Shown here piece after piece: positions 57,137 to 64,000 of a stretch of DNA of 64,000 bases. The stretch is from Imbricaverruca yamaguchii (taxonomy: Eukaryota; Arthropoda; Thecostraca; Neoverrucidae). The stretch is from positions 1,586,501-1,650,500 of the forward strand of contig JAOTOL010001648.1 in the NCBI GenBank assembly GCA_034440575.1, given 5' to 3'. The notes under the pieces were generated by a model that saw nothing but the letters and a program-made list of their open reading frames with translations, had not been told where the DNA came from and ran no database searches. Position numbers and translations under genes: made by a program. The first letter of the stretch is position 1. Every line of letters begins with the position of its first letter.

Positions 57137-58095
57137 GTGAGTGGTGTGATTGGTCGGGTGAGTGATTGGTGAGGTGATGTGATTGGTGAGGTGTGATTGG
57201 TGAGGTGTGATTGGTGAGGTGTGATTGGTGAGTGATTGGTGAGGTGTGATTGGTGAGGTGTGATTGGTGAGGTGTGATTGGTGGTGTGATTGGTGAGGTG
57301 TGATTGGTGAGGTGTGATTGGTGAGGTTGTGATTGGTGAGGTGTGATTGGTGAGGTGTGATTGGTGAGGTGTGATTGGTGAGGTGTGCTTGGTGAGGTGT
57401 GATTGGTGAGGTGTGATTGAGCGGGTGAGTGATTGGTGAGGTGTGATTGGTGAGGTGTGATTGGTCGGGTGAGTGATTGGTGAGGTGTGATTGGTGAGGT
57501 GTGATTGGTGAGGTGTGATTGGTGAGGTGTGATTGGTGAGGTGTGATTGGTGAGGTGTGATTGGTGAGGTGTGATTGGTGAGGTGTGATTGGTGAGGTGT
57601 GATTGGTGAGGTGTGATTGGTGAGGTGTGATTGGTGAGGTGTGATTGGTGAGGTGTGATTGGTGAGGTGTGATTGTGATTGGTGAGGTGTGATTGTGATT
57701 GGTGAGGTGTGATTGGTGAGGTGTGATTGGTTTGAGGTGTGATTGGTGAGGTGTGATTGGTGAGGTGTGATTGGTGAGGTGTGATTGGTGAGGTGTGATT
57801 GGTGAGGTGTGATTGGTGAGGTGTGATTGGTGAGGTGTGATTGGTGAGGTGTGATTGGTGAGGTGTGATTGGTGAGGTGTGATTGGTGAGGTGTGATTGG
57901 TGAGGTGTGATTGGTGAGGTGTGATTGGTGAGGTGTGATTGGTGAGGTGTGATTGGTGAGGTGTGATTGTGAGGTGTGATTGGTGAGGTGTGATTGGTGA
58001 GGTGTGATTGGTCGGGTGAGTGATTGGTGAGATTGGTCGAGTGAGTGATTGGTGAGCTGTGATTGGTCGGGTGAGTGATTCGTGTGATTTGTCGG
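57137..58095 (+). repeat. 14-bp donor-derived minisatellite starting at the splice site
   Basis: About 65 copies of GTGTGATTGGTGAG (some 12, 15 or 18 bases). The ancestral word is the exon end and donor themselves: TTGGTCGGGTGAGTG is repeated intact at about 57147, 57465, 58010 and 58064, at both edges of the array, while central copies are homogenised. Every unit contains GGTGAG, a good match to a U1 5' splice site. Long minus frames (HTSPITPHQSHL repeats) are artefacts. Confidence 0.95.
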
Positions 58096-60085
58096 ATGAG
58101 TGACAACACGCCATTGGCGAACTGGTGACGTCGCCTGCCGAGACCAACGTCCGGTGAAGGCCTTCGGATGGAGATCATCACCGTCCATCATCGATCCGTG
58201 ATGTGCGACCCGCGTCTGAAGATATGTGTCTGCGAGCAAATCTTCAAACGCGATTCTGAGCAGTCTGAGTTATCAACTCTTTTTAATCAACGTTAGTCTT
58301 CTCTTTGCCTCCAATTTAGTCCACCTGATACCTTGTCTGCTTAGCTTAGACTTAGTTAATTAACTTATAACCCTAGACTTAGAAAATCTAGACTTTCTAC
58401 TACAAAGCTGCACGCACAGCTAGAAATCGTTTACCCCTCGCCCGTATACGGGGGGGGGGGTGCAACCCCTTCAGGTTTTATGTGTATTCCTTCCAAACCG
58501 ATGAACAGATCGCTCTGAGACTTTCAGTACCAACTGGGAAAACCTTTTGACGACTTTTGGTGAACCTTTTGGGGGTCATATCAGGTCACGGAGTTATGAG
58601 GTCATACAGGGGAGGACCTCCGACCAGTTTTCAAGAAATTCGTGATTTTCGCACGTATTTTGTAAGTACTTAGCGTAATTGTGGGCATATAATGAAACAT
58701 GCAGATGCCAAGATGGGTTCCCATTGAACAATAATGTTCCAAAAATCGGTGACCTCGGTTGACCTCGATTGACCTCGTTTGACCTTTCGACCTTTATTAG
58801 CTGACCTACGTTAATTTTTAGTTCTGAATTCGAATTCAACGTCAATTTTTTCCCTAGAGAACCTTAAACTTCTAAATTGGAACTACTTTTCTAAAAGCTG
58901 GATATTTGGTATCATGGCTTAGACCTCATTTGGTGCATGATAGGTATATCGGTCCGATCACATAGTGTGACATGTCGTTATGTTCGCAAGGTCCAAAGAA
59001 ACATATTTCTGGGCATTTCCTGGATATTTATCAAGTAGTTTCGATACAACTGACGATTTTCTTAGGAAAATTTAAAAAAATCAATTTTAGACCTTTGACC
59101 TGACCTGGAAGGCCAACCATTGGCCTTAGAAGGTCATACTGAATTCCAATCGCGAGATCTCGGCCAGATCTATAACTTTGGTTTTTTGGTTCGTTTTCGT
59201 AACATGCACGGTTTCGAATCGCCCGGGGGGGATCCTACCCCCCCCCCCCCATATACAACCGAAGGTGGTAAAATTCCGTATACTGGCGAGAGTTAAAACG
59301 TCTGCATCAGAGCAGCCACAGGGGTCACCGGCTCCACATCCATAGCTGGTCTGCTGACAGACTCAGTGCCTGAGTCTGTCAAATTCATATATATAATCTG
59401 GCACCTATATATTGTATATAATCTGGCACCTATATATTGTATATAATCTGGCACCTATATATTGTATATAAACTGGCATCTATATTCTATGATATCTATA
59501 TTATGGCGCCTATAATCATGCGCTCCACGATACCTCAGCTGTGCCGCTACCTCACCAAAATAAGATCCACTAAGAACCACCTGGCAGACCAGAAGTTTTC
59601 TTTGAAGTTTTGAGAGAAAAAAGGTTCGATATCGACCAGAATGATATGTTTTGGCAGTCATGCATTAAGCATGTCTTTTTAGCAGGAACAGGATTTTTAT
59701 TGATACAATTGGCACGCAACGTGCATAATTTATAATTTCATCCTGACCATAGCATTGCATATTGTTTTGTTTCTGTGCCCCCCAACCCCATCCCAACAAA
59801 AAGCCCTCTGCCTGTCGCCTCTGGATGCCAGACAGTGGACGTCGCCTTTTGCTGCCAGCTGTTGTCATTTGCCGACCAGAGATTCACGGCGGCTAGGGCA
59901 TTCCCCAACCCCTCTGCCCCTCCCTCCCTAAGGACGGACATCGATCGTAAAAAGTTTGTCGTGCGTCTGTCCCACTCGCTTATCCGGCGCTGTTGTGACA
60001 ACTGGCGTTCTCGAGCTTTCCGGCCGAATGCCAAACGCGGAACGTTGTGGAGTTGTGGCATTCACCATCTGAGAGGTCTCTTGAC
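58096..60085 (+). other. K2P intron DNA
   Basis: No exon found. 58735-58800 has repeated GACCTCG(G/A/T)TTGACC phrases. 59225-59250 holds G and C runs. 59390-59475 is a 26-bp array of TATATAATCTGGCACCTATA (four copies). A 105-codon frame at 59775-60089 has no K2P similarity. Confidence 0.5.
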
Positions 60086-61345
60086 CTGAGGTGAGACGCC
60101 GCTGTGGTGGTGGCTACAGGACAGGGCAGGTGGTGAGACGCCGCTGTGGTAGTGGCTACAGGACAGGGGAGGTGGTGAGACGCCGCTGTGTGGGTGGCTA
60201 CAGGACAGGGGAGGGGGGGTGGAGGGGAGGTGGTGAGACGCCGCTGTGGTGGTGGCTACAGGACAGGGGAGGTGGTGAGACGCCGCTGTAGTGGTGGCTA
60301 CAGGACAGGGGAGGTGGTGAGACGCCGCTGTGGTGGTGGCTACAGGACAGGGGAGGTGGTGAGACGCCGCTGTGGTGGTGGCTACAGGACAGGGGAGGTG
60401 GTGAGACGCCGCTGTGGTGGTGGCTACAAGACAAGAGGGCAGGTGGTGAGACGCCGCTGTGGTGGTGGCTACAGGACAGGGGAGGTGGTGAGACGCCGCT
60501 GTGGTGGTGGCTACAGGACAGGGAGGTGGTGAGACGCCGCGTAGGGGGGAGGGAGGTGGTGGACCGCTGTGGTGGTGGCTACAGGACAGGGCAGGTGGTG
60601 AGACGCCGCTGTGGTGGTGGCTACAGGACAGGGGAGGTGGTGAGACGCCGCTGTGGTGGTGGCTACAGGACAGGGCAGGTGGTGAGACGCCGCTGTGGTG
60701 GTGGCTACAGGACAGGGGAGGTGGTGAGACGCCGCTGTGGGGGTGGCTACAGGACAGGGGAGGTGGTGAGACGCCGCTGTGGTGGTGGCTACAGGACAGG
60801 GGAGGTGGTGAGACGCCGCTGTGGTGGTGGCTACAGGACAGGGAGGTGGTGAGACGCCGCTGTGGTGGTGGCTACAGGACAGGGCAGGTGGTGAGACGCC
60901 GCTGTGGTGGTGGCTACAGGACAGGGAGGTGGTGAGACGCCGCTGTGGTGGTGGCTACAGGACAGGGAGGTGGTGAGACGCCGCTGTGGTGGTGGCTACA
61001 GGACAGGGCAGGTGGTGAGACGCCGCTGTGGTGGTGGCTACAGGACAGGGGAGGTGGTGAGACGCCGCTGTGGTGGTGGCTACAGGACAGGGGAGGTGGT
61101 GAGACGCCGCTGTGGTGGTGGCTACAGGACAGGGGAGGTGGTGAGACGCCGCTGTGGTGGTGGCTACAGGACAGGGCAGGTGGTGAGACGCCGCTGTGGT
61201 GGTGGCTACAGGACAGGGCAGGTGGTGAGACGCCGCTGTGGTGGTGGCTACAGGACAGGGGAGGTGGTGAGACGCCGCTGTGGTGGTGGCTACAGGACAG
61301 GGGAGGTGGTGAGACGCCGCTGTGGTGGTGGATATTGCCCAGGGA
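60086..61345 (+). repeat. 42-bp minisatellite
   Basis: About 30 copies of AGGTGGTGAGACGCCGCTGT GGTGGTGGCTACAGGACAGG GG, some 41 bases. The first copy starts ACCTGAG-GTGAGACG. Each unit contains a TGGTGAGAC donor-like word and a CTACAG acceptor-like word. Frames read WWWLQDRGGGETPL or RRRCGGGYRTGEVV; with a 42-base unit they remain open but are not supported as protein. Confidence 0.93.
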
Positions 61346-62928
61346 GGTAGTGTGCCTGTGGTGTCTGAGGCGTTTGTGCAACCGAATCTACGACCTTCGT
61401 GTACTATATTCGGGAATGATAAAAACATAATTAATCTGAATCAATGCTGACGTTCTTTTATTATTGATATTAAATACACTTTGCCTTAACCTTCATAACA
61501 TTTATAAGGTTCTTGATGTGAAGACTAGTAGAGAACTATATATTATTAGGTAATCTAAGCAACAGGGGTTGAAAATATACAAACAACAATGAGCAAACGT
61601 GCAATCAAAAACCTACCAAGCCGGAGAGATGCTTAGATATTTTGCATTCCGTTCCATCCGTTCTGGAATAGGTACGCTGGTTTTGTGAAGTGACAGACTT
61701 CACCGTAATAAAATAACTCCTACCTCCGATCTCGAATGTCTCGCTATCCTACTCAATGCCATCGCTGGACAACTTCGCCAGTGCCGACGGAGTTCATTCA
61801 GATACCAAATTTGATCGCAGTGAAAATAAATGAGATGCTTGATATAGCTTAGCAAAAGAAGTTTCGTTAATTAGTTAATTAGTTAATTAATTAATTAGTT
61901 AATTAGTTAAGAAGTTTCGGCAGTAGGGTATGCACGCACTCATACCATATTGAACATTATAGTATCCAACTCACTGGTTCCATTACTTCAAAATTCATGT
62001 TTTTACATGTGACAGTTGCGTATCTTCTGGTACAGACAAAAGCAGCAATTTACTTTGATTTGAGCTGGTGTTCGATTTGCAAACCCTCGTATCGACTAGC
62101 GTACGCTTGGCTATATGAAATGCTCTCACCATCGTCCACTCTGTGTTTTTCGTCGAAACACGCTGATAAGGCTCTCACTGCATCCCTACGCGAGAGCTGA
62201 AATTTCGTTCTCTTTTGCCGATTTCGTTTATCTTCCACAATATATGTCCGTGCGTCCGCCTCTTCCATTACCGAGTCGGCACTATCTCGCACTGGCCTCG
62301 TAATGCTCCACGACGGCAAAGCCCTTCCGCGGCGCCGTCGCGAGTTATGAATCGTTGGCCACTTTTGCGGAAGATGAAAAATCGCATTTGCGGCTGATGC
62401 GGTGGCGGGGAGCGGGTGCTTCTGACGTCAGCACATTTCGTTCCCTGACCCAAAAGTGTTTGTGAACAAACATTGGCCCAGACAACCGCTAAATGGGCGG
62501 AGTAGCAGCACAAGTGCGGCACTAGACCCAGCTAAGTGTTTTACCATGTTGGATTTGAACGGTTTCTCGTATTTCTGACGGTTCAAATGGGTTTAGATGA
62601 CTTCGGTGCATGTCAGACTTGCAGTGGAGAAGCATTGAGGGTGCACATTTTTAAGTACGGGATGCAGAGGTACGACAGTGGGCAGAGTGCAGATCTACCA
62701 CGGTTCAGATTCAGAAACGTCCTTCCTATGTCATTCTGTATCGTCTCACCTGCGATGTTTTCCCAGAAGTGCTCAGGAAAAGGGCTCGATTTCGAATATC
62801 AATCGTCCAAGCTCAATATGCACGCCCGATCCAGTCCCGTTAAGCCCGGGGAGAGGCCATTGGGTGGCGAGGCGTCGAACTCGTCGTTATCGGTGCCGTC
62901 GATACCGTCGCGTGCTTCAGCACGGCCG
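61346..62928 (+). other. AT-rich DNA, no exon recognised
   Basis: Probably still the K2P intron. A short TTAATTAG/TTAGTTAA repeat lies at 61868-61910. Frames at 62536-62931 (plus) and 62050-62319 (minus) show no K2P pore or transmembrane segment. Confidence 0.45.
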
Positions 62929-64000
62929 TGACGACTGCGGGGCGTGGCCGCTTCACACACCCGGCCGCCACGTGACGACTGTGGGGCGTGGCCGCTTCAC
63001 ACTCCCGGCCGCCACGTGACGACTGTGGGGCGTGGCCGCTTCACACACCCGGCCGCCACGTGACGACTGTGGGGCGTGGCCGCTTCACACTCCCGGCCGC
63101 CACGTGACGACTGCGGGGCGTGGCCGCTTCACACTCCCGGCCGCCACGTGACGACTGTGGGGCGTGGCCGCTTCACACTCCCGGCCGCCACGTGACGACT
63201 GTGGGGCGTGGCCGCTTCACACCCCGGCCGCCACGTGACGACTCGCGGCCGCCACGTGACGACTGCGGGGCGTGGCCGCTTCACACCCCGGCCGCCACGT
63301 GACGACTGTGGGGCGTGGCCGCTTCACACTCCGGCCGCCACGTGACGACTGTGGGGCGTGGCCGCTTCACCCGGCCGCCACGTGACGACTGTGGGGCGTG
63401 GCCGCTTCACACCCCGGCCGCCACGTGACGACTGTGGGGCGTGGCCGCTTCACACTCCCGGCCGCCACGTGACGACTGCGGGGCGTGGCCGCTTCACACA
63501 CCCGGCCGCCACGTGACGACTGTGGGGCGTGGCCGCTTTACACACCCGGCCGCCACGTGACGACCGCGGGGCGTGGCCGCTTCACATACCCGGCCGCCAC
63601 GTGACGACTGCGGGGCGTGGCCGCTTCACACTCCCGGCCGCCACGTGACGACTGCGGGGCGTGGCCGCTTCACACACCCGGCCGCCACGTGACGACTGTG
63701 GGGCGTGGCCGCTTCACACTCCCGGCCGCCACGTGACGACTGTGGGGCGTGGCCGCTTCACACACCCGGCCGCCACGTGACGACTGTGGGGCGTGGCCGC
63801 TTCACACTCCCGGCCGCCACGTGACGACTGCGGGGCGTGGCCGCTTCACACACCCGGCCGCCACGTGACGACTGTGGGGCGTGGCCGCTTCACACTCCCG
63901 GCCGCCACGTGACGACTGCGGGGCGTGGCCGCTTCACACACCCGGCCGCCACGTGACGACTGTGGGGCGTGGCCGCTTCACACTCCCGGCCGCCACGTGA
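62929..64000. repeat. 44-bp CpG-rich array with E-box in every unit
   Basis: About 24 copies of GACGACTGTGGGGCGTGGCC GCTTCACACACCCGGCCGCC ACGT, running off the right edge. Each unit creates CACGTGACG (E-box CACGTG of bHLH/USF/Myc type) and GGGGCGTGGCC (KLF/Sp-type GC/CACCC box). Variation is mainly TGTGG/TGCGG and CACACC/CACTCC. One copy is shortened near 63238-63252. Confidence 0.95.

Noticed and set aside
56844..58239. Minus frames of 380-445 codons reading HTSPITPHQSHL
   Set aside because: Shadow of the 14-bp donor-derived array; three overlapping frames are open equally. The plus-strand K2P exon explains the adjacent unique sequence.
59775..60089. A K2P pore exon
   Set aside because: Translation lacks any TxGYG/TxGFG filter or hydrophobic helix.
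60091..61430. Trp/Gln/Arg-rich and His/Ser/Val repeat proteins on both strands
   Set aside because: 42-base unit is a multiple of three; no flanking domain and no start.

Overview
The window looks like nuclear DNA of an animal, most likely an arthropod and plausibly a crustacean (barnacle-like). That guess rests on split genes with GT-AG introns, tRNA-derived SINEs, a non-LTR retroelement of I/Jockey type, a decayed arthropod-type transposase relative, TAGGTTAGG-rich intergenic DNA, and very many GC-rich minisatellites. Nothing bacterial, viral or organellar was recognised. No database search was possible, so the organism call is inference.

Three genes can be supported. (1) Plus strand, about 0.5-5.5 kb: a long, low-complexity, proline-rich protein of unknown function with about 11 copies of a Tyr-x-x-Pro-Lys-x-x-Asp-Ile motif and a Pro-Tyr-Gln repeat tail. 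A hydrophobic, signal-peptide-like exon just upstream is phase-compatible with it. (2) Minus strand, 26.36 kb down to 10.95 kb: three exons of an R3HCC1L-like protein. A 989-residue disordered exon carries three LYxPxxR-type motifs like those that bind the exon junction complex. It is followed by an RRM-like exon and a basic/coiled-coil exon, and the phases match at both junctions. The last exon(s) were not found. (3) Plus strand, 55.0 kb onward: the first two coding exons of a two-pore-domain potassium (K2P/KCNK) channel, ending in the extracellular cap. The pore exons lie beyond the window.

The rest is introns, intergenic repeats and transposon debris. A 5'-truncated non-LTR retroelement (18.62-20.70 kb, 18-bp target duplication) is itself split by a foldback-like element (18.905-20.053 kb, 10-bp target duplication) whose long inverted arms consist of 16-bp subrepeats. 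SINE-like units at six places use several tRNA-like heads, most with a related tail. A dispersed repeat family occupies 29.8-33.4 and 39.0-40.7 kb. From 34.46 to 36.91 kb there is not one CpG, in sharp contrast to the CpG-rich surroundings.

The most striking pattern is that many minisatellites are not randomly placed. They start at splice junctions, and their unit contains the end of an exon plus its own splice site. This is seen at both R3HCC1L-like acceptors (74- and about 80-bp units), at the first K2P donor (74-bp unit) and at the second K2P donor (14-bp unit, about 65 copies). Shorter versions occur at 41.8 kb and at 1.24 kb. The result is arrays of tandem duplicate splice sites beside the authentic ones.
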